Source of the DNA: Chloroflexota bacterium
GTDB lineage: Bacteria > Chloroflexota > Limnocylindria > Limnocylindrales > CSP1-4
DNA: 5,366 nt
Direction of reading: 5' to 3'
Assembly: GCA_021786915.1 (NCBI GenBank)
Contig: JAJYMP010000238.1
Location: 1 to 5,366, forward strand
Part shown: positions 1-5,113 of the stretch, piece by piece
Layout of the letters: every line of letters begins with the position of its first letter
How positions within the stretch are numbered: the stretch's first letter is position 1
Position numbers and translations under genes: made by a program
Notes under the pieces: generated by a model
The model's input: the letters and a program-made list of their open reading frames with translations, nothing else
Database searches by the model: none
Told to the model about the DNA's origin: nothing

Positions 1-187
1 AGGTCGCCGTCACGACGGGCTGTCCGGCAAGGGCGAGCTCTCCGAGCGCCTCCTCCACGTCGCGGCGCGTGACGGCCGGACCGAGGGCGGCGGCGAGGTC
101 GCGGATGGTGATGGCCCCGGCCCCGAAGCGGACCCGGTCGTCGAGGACGCCGAGGACGACGCGAGCGGTCGGAGACAGGGCGCTCAT
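1..187 (-). CDS. Winged-helix-like DNA-binding protein, N-terminal part (runs off left edge)
   Basis: The gene starts at ATG 187 and is open to the window edge, giving 62 residues beginning MSALSPTARVVLGVLDDRVR. It was read directly from the reverse complement. The start overlaps the TGA of the upstream annealing-protein gene as ATGA, and a GGGAG motif lies 8 nt upstream, so the start is well supported. A short N-terminal helix is followed by ITIRDLAAAL (residues about 26-35) and then TRRDVEEALGELALAG (about 39-54). That pattern resembles the helix-turn-helix and wing entry of small winged-helix proteins, in which a recognition helix is followed by a helix rich in Glu, Ala and Leu. It directly follows the recombination genes, so a phage regulatory or replication-accessory role is likely. 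The C-terminal part is not visible, so the family cannot be named. Confidence 0.75.
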   Translation of the reverse strand, partial: MSALSPTARVVLGVLDDRVRFGAGAITIRDLAAALGPAVTRRDVEEALGELALAGQPVVTAT

Positions 188-1071
188 GCGTCCAGCTCCC
201 GCTCGGGCCAGTGCCAGCCGTGGGACCAGTCCAGGTTCAGCGCATCCGCCAGCCGTCCGCGCTCCTCGTCCGTCATCGCGGTCACGACCGCCGTCACCTC
301 TGTCGGGGCCGGAACGGGCTGTCCGAGAGCGCCGATCGCGAGGGCCAGCTGGCCCTTCGTCCTGCCCGCCTGCCGGGCGAGGGAGGCGAGGGCCGAGGCG
401 GAGAGGCCGCTGGGCGTGACCTCGCCGACGATCTCATCGGCTGCCGGTTCCGACAGCGCCTCGGCGATCTCGGCCCCGCTGAACTCCACGGCGAGGGGCG
501 TGGCCGCCACCTCGGCCGCATCGGGACCGGCGATCTCCGCCGCCTTCGCGGCGACCCGCTCGGCGAGCGTGACCTTCGGGGCCGCCTGCTCGGGCTCGGG
601 CATGTCTTCGACCTCCTCCTCCGTCGGGAAGCCGAGCCCCACGAGTGAGAGCGTCAGGCGGCGCTTGGCCTTCGTCTCGGCCTTCATCATCGCGTTCGCG
701 AGGGCCTCGCCCGCGAGCCCGCGGACAGAGACGGCGCCAGTGGACGCATCCTCGCGGCCACCCGGAGAACGCCCGTAGGCGGTGACCACGAGCAGATCGC
801 CGACCTGTTCCTTCGTCAGGTTCGTGACGGTGACGCCGTGCAGCTTGCGGAGCTGGTCCGCCGCATCCCGCTTTGCGTACAGGGTCAGGCGGCCGTTCAG
901 GGTGATGAACTCGAACGGGCGCGACAGCGGATTGAGGCCGAGGCTGCGGCAGAGCGCCGCGTAATAGGTCATCTTCTCGTCGTCGCTGAGCTTCGCGAGA
1001 TCGCCCTTGACGACGACCTGGGCGGCGATCTCCGAATTCCGGTCCACCACGGCGACAGCGTTCTCGGTCAT
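184..1071 (-). CDS. Putative RecT-like phage single-strand annealing protein
   Basis: A 295-aa protein. The N-terminal half (about 28-150) carries SLGLNPLSRPFEFITLNGRL (43-62), then LTLYAKRDAADQLRKLHGV (62-80) and an AMMKAETKAKRRLTLSLVG stretch (127-145). The 'GLNPL ... G ... l' pattern and the later conserved basic helix resemble the core of RecT/Red-beta recombinases, which coat single-stranded DNA and anneal it to a complementary strand. This is family resemblance by eye, not a search result. An acidic, Ala/Pro-rich linker follows (about 150-220), then a small helical C-terminal domain (about 222-285). Such C-terminal parts often bind partners, but here that is inference. The gene immediately follows the YqaJ exonuclease (4-nt gap), the classic exonuclease/annealing-protein pairing, which is the strongest support. 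The start at 1071 has AAGGAGG 9 nt upstream. Alternatives are a Rad52-like or Erf-like annealing protein. Confidence 0.8.
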   Translation of the reverse strand: MTENAVAVVDRNSEIAAQVVVKGDLAKLSDDEKMTYYAALCRSLGLNPLSRPFEFITLNGRLTLYAKRDAADQLRKLHGVTVTNLTKEQVGDLLVVTAYGRSPGGREDASTGAVSVRGLAGEALANAMMKAETKAKRRLTLSLVGLGFPTEEEVEDMPEPEQAAPKVTLAERVAAKAAEIAGPDAAEVAATPLAVEFSGAEIAEALSEPAADEIVGEVTPSGLSASALASLARQAGRTKGQLALAIGALGQPVPAPTEVTAVVTAMTDEERGRLADALNLDWSHGWHWPERELDA

Positions 1072-1075
1072 GGTC

Positions 1076-2017
1076 TCAGTCCTCCTTCTCGATCGTCACG
1101 CGGAACGGGCGGAACCCCTCCCTGACCGTGACGAACGACCCGACGACCGCGGCGCGGTCCGGCTCGGGCATGGATGCCAGGAGCGATTCAGCGAGGGCGC
1201 GGAAGTCCGTCTCCTCGCGGTCCTTCGTGCGCTTCCAGGAAATCCGGAAGCCATCACCGCGAACGGTGGCGATCTCGCCCATGCGGCCCTTGATTGCCGC
1301 CTCCAGCCCTTCCTCGGCGGCCTTCGTGTCGCGGAGCTGCGTCCGGAGGGCGATGAGGCTGCGGACCCAGCCGGCGATCTCGGCGTCGGCCGTTATCTCG
1401 GCCCCGTTGTCGCGGGGGTAGCGACGCTTCAGGCTCTCGTTGGATTCGGAGAACGGTCCGCCGGCGGCGAGGCGGACGCGGAAGTCAGCGGCGATCGCCA
1501 CCAGTCCGCGCTCCATGCCCTCGTCGCGTTCGAGGGTGAAGATGCGCAGGTCTTCCTCGCCCACGGTGAGTGTCGCCACGTCGCAGACGGGCACGTCCGC
1601 CACGAGCATCTGCCACGCCGCCTGTGCCTCCACGTCCTGCGGCAGCCCCTCGGCGAAGCGGGATCGGGAGCCGGTCCACTTCAGCTCGACCAGGCGACCC
1701 TTCGTTCGCGCGTCGGGCGACGCTCCGGCCCACGAGATCACGCTGCTCCGCCACAGTCCGCGAACGCGGCGCGTGGGGCGCCCCGTCTGCTCCGCGTATC
1801 GCTCGGCGATCAGGTCCTCGAGGGCCGATCCGACGCGCATCTTCAGGGTGGACTCGCTCGGTCCCGCCTCGCCCAGCTTCTCAGCGGCGAGATCCGCCTC
1901 GCAGCGGTACGGCGAGAGGCCGAGGAGGACGGGGATGTCCGTGGCCGTGATCAGGTCGCGGCGGGCGGCCAGCCATTCGGGGCTGCCTTGGCGGACGGGG
2001 ATGCGGATCGCGCTCAT
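1076..2017 (-). CDS. YqaJ/lambda-exonuclease family viral recombinase nuclease
   Basis: A 313-aa protein starting MSAIRIPVRQGSPEWLAARR. The open frame extends to 2242, but the extra N-terminal 75 residues are Arg/Pro/Gly-rich shadow of the neighbouring gene, and homology-like sequence begins at ATG 2017. Family features in order: GSPEWLAAR (11-19); ITATDIPVLLGLSPY (23-37), the conserved Ser/Thr-Ala-Ser/Thr-Asp and glycine segment; a G63/E67 pair; and the PD-(D/E)xK catalytic core SPDARTKGRLVELKW, with D102, E111 and K113 as metal-binding and catalytic residues. QDVEAQAAWQMLV (127-139) fits the following conserved Gln helix. The C-terminal about 110 residues (about 205-313) form a helical, coiled-coil-like tail. 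The enzyme should resect double-stranded DNA ends in the cytoplasm, leaving single strands for the annealing protein encoded next. Its start lies 2 nt after the TAG of the 105-aa gene. Confidence 0.93.
   Translation of the reverse strand: MSAIRIPVRQGSPEWLAARRDLITATDIPVLLGLSPYRCEADLAAEKLGEAGPSESTLKMRVGSALEDLIAERYAEQTGRPTRRVRGLWRSSVISWAGASPDARTKGRLVELKWTGSRSRFAEGLPQDVEAQAAWQMLVADVPVCDVATLTVGEEDLRIFTLERDEGMERGLVAIAADFRVRLAAGGPFSESNESLKRRYPRDNGAEITADAEIAGWVRSLIALRTQLRDTKAAEEGLEAAIKGRMGEIATVRGDGFRISWKRTKDREETDFRALAESLLASMPEPDRAAVVGSFVTVREGFRPFRVTIEKED
1081..1087 (-). promoter_or_regulatory. Strong ribosome binding site inside the end of the exonuclease gene
   Basis: AAGGAGG reads on the minus strand 9 nt before ATG 1071. 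It also encodes part of the last residues (EKED) of the upstream exonuclease, whose TGA is at 1076-1078. It is the most consensus-like site in the window and predicts efficient translation of the annealing protein, which has to coat DNA and is needed in quantity. Confidence 0.8.
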
Positions 2018-2019
2018 CG

Positions 2020-2337
2020 CTACCGGCCCCATGCCTCGGCGGCCTCGCCCTCGGACATTCCCGGGCCCGCCGGGGTGCCCGTCGTCAGGGCGACGACGCA
2101 GCCCGGGCAGCGGCTGATGCCGCTCTCCGGGCGGACGCGGACGAGGGCGACGCTCCAGCGCATGTCGCCGCAGATGGAGCGCATCCACCCGGCCCCGGCC
2201 GCGAAGGCGTGGGCGACCCAGTCGCCGGGAGCCCTCCACCACGTGTGGCCCGGGTCAGGTCCGGCGGCGGCGGTGCGCTCGGGGGTCTCCGTTGCGATGT
2301 CCTCGGGCCGGGGGATCACCGTGCTCACGTGGTACAT
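2020..2337 (-). CDS. Hypothetical protein with CPGC motif (105 aa)
   Basis: A 105-aa protein beginning MYHVSTVIPRPEDIATETPE. I do not recognise a family. It has an aromatic central region (HTWWRAPGDW, 31-40, and WMRSICGDMRW, 51-61) and three cysteines: C56 in ICGDM and C78/C81 in RCPGC. Together with H31 or H48 they could bind one zinc ion, but no standard zinc-finger spacing is met, so this is speculation. No signal peptide or membrane helix is seen. The start at 2337 has AGAGGGAG a few bases upstream, a good site. The stop at 2020 is 2 nt from the exonuclease start, so the two are probably cotranslated. It is the first gene after the hairpin gap at 2338-2403. Confidence 0.75.
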   Translation of the reverse strand: MYHVSTVIPRPEDIATETPERTAAAGPDPGHTWWRAPGDWVAHAFAAGAGWMRSICGDMRWSVALVRVRPESGISRCPGCVVALTTGTPAGPGMSEGEAAEAWGR

Positions 2338-2341
2338 GTCG

Positions 2342-2349
2342 CTCCCTCT
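2342..2349 (-). promoter_or_regulatory. Ribosome binding site of the 105-aa gene
   Basis: AGAGGGAG on the minus strand lies 4-6 nt before ATG 2337, depending on which G-rich core pairs. It supports this start and shows that translation begins afresh after the short intergenic gap rather than by overlap coupling. Confidence 0.6.
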
Positions 2350-2364
2350 GTGCTGTGCGGTGGT

Positions 2365-2398
2365 GGCCCGGGGCCGGCTCCTACCCCTGCCCCGGGCC
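2365..2398 (-). other. GC-rich hairpin in intergenic gap
   Basis: A perfect 10-bp inverted repeat: GGCCCGGGGC at 2365-2374 pairs with GCCCCGGGCC at 2389-2398, with a 14-nt loop. It is in one of the few real gaps between genes, just after the HNH gene stop and before the binding site of the 105-aa gene. There is no T-run on either strand, so it is not a canonical intrinsic terminator. It may protect or process the transcript, attenuate it, or serve as a protein site. A run of this GC content could also occur by chance. Confidence 0.5.
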
Positions 2399-2403
2399 GG
2401 TTG

Positions 2404-3108
2404 TCAGCTGGCGGGCCAGAAGCCCGCTGCGGGATCGGCCGCGGGCTTCGTCGCGGATGCCCCCGCGCCCACCTGAGCGCACGGCCGGCCCGGACCCCGC
2501 TTTTTGCCGTTTTCACCGCTGCCTGGCGGCCTTCCTCCGTCCTTCGCGACGTTGCAGCGCAGGTGGGCCGCCTGGAGGTTGGCGGGGTCGTACCAGTCCC
2601 CTCCGTCGTGGATCGAGATGACGTGGTCGACGGTTGCGGAGTCCGGCTGGCCGGCGGGGATCCCGGGATCGATCGGCTGACTGCAGATGCCGCAGGTCCA
2701 GTTGTCCTGGTCGAGGATCTCCCTGCGCTGGGCGACCGTGAGGTTCGGGTAGGTCGCGCTCTTCGGGCGTCCCCGCTCCTGTCGGAACCAGTCGGCCGGA
2801 CCAGCCGGGCGATAGCACCGGGTGCAGTAGGCTCCGGCGGCCTCGACGGTTCCGCAGGTCGGACAGCGCTGCGACAACTTCCCCGCGCGCAGGTCCGCCG
2901 CGATATGGGCCGGGAGGGTTTCGAGGTCCCGGCCGGCCCTCTCCGCGCGCGCCTCGTCGCGATCGCGGGATGGGATGCGAGGCGGCACCGGCGCCTCCGG
3001 GTGCCGCGCCGTGGGGGAGCCCAGCCCGGGCGCGGCACCCGGAGCGGGCCGGGTCCGGGCGAGTCGGCGGGCATGGCGGGCGACGGCGGCGGCGCGGCGC
3101 GTGGTCAC
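2404..3108 (-). CDS. HNH endonuclease with N-terminal zinc ribbon
   Basis: A 234-aa protein starting at GTG 3108, which overlaps the upstream stop as GTGA. The frame stays open to 3369, but that extension overlaps two other genes and is shadow. There is no internal methionine, so GTG 3108 is the natural start. Residues 1-60 are basic and low in complexity (Arg, Ala, Pro), perhaps DNA-binding and disordered. A zinc ribbon follows with C82, C85, C95 and C98 (RCPTC...YCTRC). The HNH domain spans about 128-188: CGIC (139-142), VDHVIS with D161/H162, NLQAAHLRCN with N178, H182 and the C185/N186 pair. These match the His-Asn-His metal and catalytic layout, so it probably nicks or cuts double-stranded DNA. 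The C-terminus is a Lys/Gly/Pro/Ala-rich tail. Possible roles are a free-standing homing enzyme or a DNA-processing nuclease; the sequence does not decide. Confidence 0.88.
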   Translation of the reverse strand: MTTRRAAAVARHARRLARTRPAPGAAPGLGSPTARHPEAPVPPRIPSRDRDEARAERAGRDLETLPAHIAADLRAGKLSQRCPTCGTVEAAGAYCTRCYRPAGPADWFRQERGRPKSATYPNLTVAQRREILDQDNWTCGICSQPIDPGIPAGQPDSATVDHVISIHDGGDWYDPANLQAAHLRCNVAKDGGRPPGSGENGKKRGPGRPCAQVGAGASATKPAADPAAGFWPAS

Positions 3109-3308
3109 GACTGCACCAGCCAGACGCCGGCGACGGGATCCCAGCGGAGGCTCGCTGGGTCCACGTAGCTGCAGGGACGGCCGCGCCTCCAGTTCGGGCC
3201 AGCGCGCCGGAGCTCCTGGCCGAAGGCGGGACTGATCCGGTCGCCGAGCCGGAACTTGGTCCCGTCGATCACCACGGCATCCCCGTAAGCCGGGACGGTC
3301 GGCGTCAT
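3105..3308 (-). CDS. Small hypothetical protein (67 aa)
   Basis: A 67-aa protein beginning MTPTVPAYGDAVVIDGTKFR. No family is recognised. The pattern AVVIDGTKFRLGDRI suggests two short beta strands around a turn, followed by a basic segment (ELRRAGPNWRRGR, 32-44) and a Trp-rich end (RWDPVAGVWLVQS). The fold may be a small beta barrel able to bind nucleic acid, but this is only an impression. It starts at ATG 3308, overlapping the stop of the 55-aa gene as ATGA, and ends overlapping the HNH start as GTGA. No ribosome binding site precedes it, so translation probably depends on coupling. The frame can be extended upstream to 3362, but that part is Pro/Arg shadow of the 55-aa gene. Confidence 0.72.
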   Translation of the reverse strand: MTPTVPAYGDAVVIDGTKFRLGDRISPAFGQELRRAGPNWRRGRPCSYVDPASLRWDPVAGVWLVQS

Positions 3309-3472
3309 GCGACGGTCGCCCGGAGGTGCCGGAGGTGCCCGTGGAGCAGGCGGTCGAGGCACTGCTCACACACCACGAACGGGGCGGCGGCGCGGCGCAG
3401 GCAGCCGACGGTCGCGCACTGCGGCTGGCGCTCGCGCGGCGGCAGCGGCGAGAGGTCGCGCTCGGGGGTCAT
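3305..3472 (-). CDS. Small four-cysteine zinc-finger-like protein (55 aa)
   Basis: A 55-aa protein starting at ATG 3472, which overlaps the TGA of the 100-aa gene as ATGA. Four cysteines are arranged as C19-x4-C24 and C35-x2-C38 (QCATVGC ... VVCEQC), a plausible single-zinc knuckle or ribbon. A His/Leu-rich helix (LLHGHLRHLRATV, 42-54) follows. The HLR repeat in that helix comes from two tandem 9-base units in the DNA around 3318-3336. Small proteins of this sort are frequent in phage early operons, where they act as transcription or DNA-binding accessories, but the function is unknown. A longer in-frame reading to 3631 was not used, because its first half is Arg/Gly-rich shadow of the 100-aa gene. 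Confidence 0.68.
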   Translation of the reverse strand: MTPERDLSPLPPRERQPQCATVGCLRRAAAPFVVCEQCLDRLLHGHLRHLRATVA

Positions 3473-3771
3473 TGCCCGACCGCCGCGCCATGCCCCGGCG
3501 CATCGATGCCGTCGGCGCAGTCGCCCGCCTCGCCCCAGGAGCAGATCCGCTTGCCCTCGGTGTCGAGGGCCGCGAGCGACGGCAGGAGGCGGCTGACCCG
3601 ATGCAGGGTCCAGGGATCCTGCGTCGCCCATGCGCGACGGGCGATCTCCTCGACGCCCCGCCGGAGCTCGTGCGTCCTCGCCTGGATCTCCATGCCCGCT
3701 TCCGCGAGCCGGTACGCGGGGAGCGTCCGGCGTTCGCGGGCACGGCGGTCGAGGCGGGTGACGGTGCCCAT
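3469..3771 (-). CDS. Hypothetical protein (100 aa), charged helical
   Basis: A 100-aa protein beginning MGTVTRLDRRARERRTLPAY. No family is recognised. It is basic at the N-terminus, with a long probable helix or pair of helices (about 15-70) rich in Arg, Glu, Ala and Leu, including AGMEIQARTHELRRGVEEIA. It then has a short tail with two cysteines (C77 and C85) around SWGEAGDC. Codons end almost always in G or C, which marks this as the genuine frame here. The start at 3771 has GGAGGG 10 nt upstream, and it lies next to a TGA at 3773-3775 that would be the natural end of the preceding gene. It ends as ATGA into the 55-aa gene. It probably belongs to the same transcript as all its neighbours. 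Confidence 0.78.
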   Translation of the reverse strand: MGTVTRLDRRARERRTLPAYRLAEAGMEIQARTHELRRGVEEIARRAWATQDPWTLHRVSRLLPSLAALDTEGKRICSWGEAGDCADGIDAPGHGAAVGQ

Positions 3772-3772
3772 G

Positions 3773-4175
3773 TCAGGCGGGCCCTCCGGAAATACCGCAC
3801 GCCATGACAGGCGTCACAGCGGCTCTGGCCCATGCCACCAAGGGCCGGGCGCACATCGAACACAGCCGGGGCACCGCAGACGACGCAGTGCCAGTCCGGT
3901 GCGGCCGTGGGCGGCCCGGGCGGCCGTGCGGCCGCGGCGCCCGGAAGAGCGTGCAGGCGATAGGTGGCCAGCTCGCCCGCCCGGACGTGGGATGCGATAT
4001 CCCAGCCCTCGCCCCGGAGGCCATGGATGATGGCCGCAAGTCTCGTGATGGAGCATCGGCGGCCATCGTCGTAATCAACCCCATAGAGCGCGTCGCGGGT
4101 CGCGATCACGCCCTCGCCCCGGAGCACACGCTCGACGTAGGCCCGCTGTGTCTCGCCATGGTTCCGCGGGATCAC
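3773..4175 (-). CDS. Winged-helix plus zinc-ribbon protein with apparent frameshift at its end
   Basis: Starts at GTG 4175, overlapping the methyltransferase stop as GTGA, with GGAGGG 7 nt upstream. The frame reads VIPRNHGETQRAYVERVLRG, then a winged-helix-like segment to about residue 74 (CSITRLAAIIHGLRGEGWDI, 41-60, then TYRL). This resembles phage helix-turn-helix domains that end in a wing. After a Pro/Ala linker comes a zinc ribbon with C97, C100, C120 and C123 (WHCVVC ... RCDAC). After HGVRYFRRARL (residue 134) the frame has no stop. It runs on to 3366 as an Arg/Ser/Ala-rich translation that shadows the 100-aa and 55-aa genes. A TGA one base out of frame at 3773-3775 sits just before the next start. 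I therefore end the gene there and infer either one extra base near 3776-3787 or a frameshift event. If the sequence is right, the formal ORF is 3366-4175, 269 aa. Confidence 0.65.
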
Positions 4176-5113
4176 AGCCGGACCCTCCGGTAGACCTCGC
4201 CGATGGCGTCGAACGCCCGAGCGAACTGCTCCCCGTCGGGACCGAGGTAGATGGCGGCCGACGGGAACGGGGCTGAGGTCTCGTGACCCGAGAACGCGAG
4301 GCGGCCGTGGACGAGGCACACGAGCTGGGCGTCGAGCACCGCCCACCAGTCGGTTTCGGTCCTGGCCGGGACGAGCGCGACGGCCGCCGTCACGCGGCCC
4401 TCGCGGTACTCGCGCGCCAGCCGCTCGGTCCAGGCGACGATGGGCCGACCGTAGGGCGGGTTCATATAGACACGGCCGCGCCACGGGTGGGCGAGCCCGT
4501 CGTCCTGCTCGGTGAAGTGCACGGCTGCGGGAATGGTCCGCTCGGGGTCGGCGCAGGGATCGAGGTCGATGGCGCCGAGCGCCCCGACGACAGCCGCCAC
4601 GATGTGTCGCGGCGTGTACCACTCGGCCGACTCGGAGGACATGAGGGCCGGCGACGGCTGCCACTTGTCGCCGAAGGCCGGTCGGGCGGCGGGGTAGCTC
4701 TTGCCGTCCCGGCCGGTGACGACGGCAGGTGCGTACTGGTACGCACCTGTATCCGCGAGGTCCTTCCGGATCTGCCCATCGCTCACCCCGACCGCCCCCG
4801 CGATGGCGCGGAGGCTATGGCCCTCGGAGCGGAGCGCGGCAACGACCTCGCGCCGCTGGTCGGTTGTGAGGTGGCGACGGTCGGCGTTGAGGGTGCGGGC
4901 CAGCTCGCGGGCCTCATCCTCGTCGGCGACAAGGCGGACCTCAATCGGGCACTCGACCCCGATCTCAGCCGCGATTCGGGAACGGTGATGGCCATCAATG
5001 GTGCGGCCGTCCTGATCGCGAATCACGGGTACAAGCACACCGAAGCGCGCGATGCTCGCCCGGAGCGCGGCCTCCGTCGCGTCATCGAGGTCCGGGAAGA
5101 GCTGAAGGGACAT
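4172..5113 (-). CDS. ParB-like domain / HTH fused to phage Dam-type N6-adenine methyltransferase
   Basis: A 313-aa fusion. Residues about 4-65 form a ParB/sulfiredoxin-like N-terminal domain: SIARFGVLVPVIRDQDGRTI (20-39) and the DGHHR motif (40-44). Residues about 83-120 hold a helix-turn-helix (TTDQRREVVAALRSEGHSLR, then AIAGAVGVSDGQIRKDL). A linker with TGRDGKSYPA leads to a methyltransferase domain (about 158-295) matching the phage N6-adenine methyltransferase (Dam, Pfam PF05869) pattern: EWYTPRHIV (164-172), IDLDPCAD (182-189, S-adenosylmethionine-binding acidic loop), DGLAHPWRGRVYMNPPYG (205-222). NPPY (218-221) is the catalytic motif of adenine-N6 enzymes. It should methylate adenine in a site that may be chosen by the ParB/HTH half; that division of labour is inference. 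The start at 5113 overlaps the Xre-like gene by 32 nt and has no good binding site. Possible roles are protection from host restriction or control of phage DNA segregation or expression. Confidence 0.92.
   Translation of the reverse strand: MSLQLFPDLDDATEAALRASIARFGVLVPVIRDQDGRTIDGHHRSRIAAEIGVECPIEVRLVADEDEARELARTLNADRRHLTTDQRREVVAALRSEGHSLRAIAGAVGVSDGQIRKDLADTGAYQYAPAVVTGRDGKSYPAARPAFGDKWQPSPALMSSESAEWYTPRHIVAAVVGALGAIDLDPCADPERTIPAAVHFTEQDDGLAHPWRGRVYMNPPYGRPIVAWTERLAREYREGRVTAAVALVPARTETDWWAVLDAQLVCLVHGRLAFSGHETSAPFPSAAIYLGPDGEQFARAFDAIGEVYRRVRL
4183..4188 (-). promoter_or_regulatory. Ribosome binding site deciding the GTG 4175 start
   Basis: GGAGGG on the minus strand lies 7 nt before GTG 4175, inside the 3' end of the methyltransferase gene. 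It selects this GTG over any upstream in-frame start; the open frame extends to 4664, but that part is shadow. Confidence 0.7.
4726..4749. repeat. Perfect 24-bp inverted repeat inside the ParB-Dam gene
   Basis: The arms CAGGTGCGTAC (4726-4736) and GTACGCACCTG (4739-4749) are exact reverse complements around a 2-base centre, TG. The element encodes the linker residues TGAYQYAPA (122-130), exactly between the HTH and the methyltransferase. It could be a DNA site bound by a dimer, for instance this protein's own ParB/HTH half. A 2-base loop is too tight for a simple RNA hairpin without opening the innermost pairs. The repeat itself is seen directly; its function is unknown. Confidence 0.85.

Noticed and set aside
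2018..2242. 75-residue N-terminal extension of the YqaJ nuclease
   Set aside because: The extension is an Arg/Gly/Pro-rich shadow of the 105-aa gene, and family-like sequence starts at MSAIRIP.
2365..2398. Intrinsic terminator
   Set aside because: The stem is perfect but no T-run follows on either strand, so it is reported only as a hairpin.
1007..2476. 489-aa open frame on the plus strand
   Set aside because: It lies opposite the YqaJ nuclease and the 105-aa gene. Its translation has no recognisable motif and is Arg/Ala/Gly/Pro-rich, as expected of an antisense shadow in GC-rich DNA.
2325..3074. 249-aa minus-strand open frame overlapping the HNH gene
   Set aside because: It is a frame-shifted, Arg/Pro/Ser-rich reading of the HNH gene with none of the Cys/His motif structure.
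2209..3168. 319-aa open frame on the plus strand
   Set aside because: It is antisense to the HNH gene, whose motifs are unmistakable. No ribosome binding site or domain supports a plus-strand gene.
3318..3336. Two tandem 9-base units (GGAGGTGCC on the plus strand), CACCTCC on the minus strand, resembling the anti-Shine-Dalgarno sequence
   Set aside because: They encode the HLR repeat at the end of the 55-aa protein. Two copies of 9 bases in GC-rich coding DNA are weak evidence for translational control.
4176..4664. N-terminal extension of the winged-helix/zinc-ribbon frame upstream to 4664
   Set aside because: It overlaps the methyltransferase domain in another frame and reads as low-complexity Arg/Pro sequence. 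GTG 4175 has a strong binding site.
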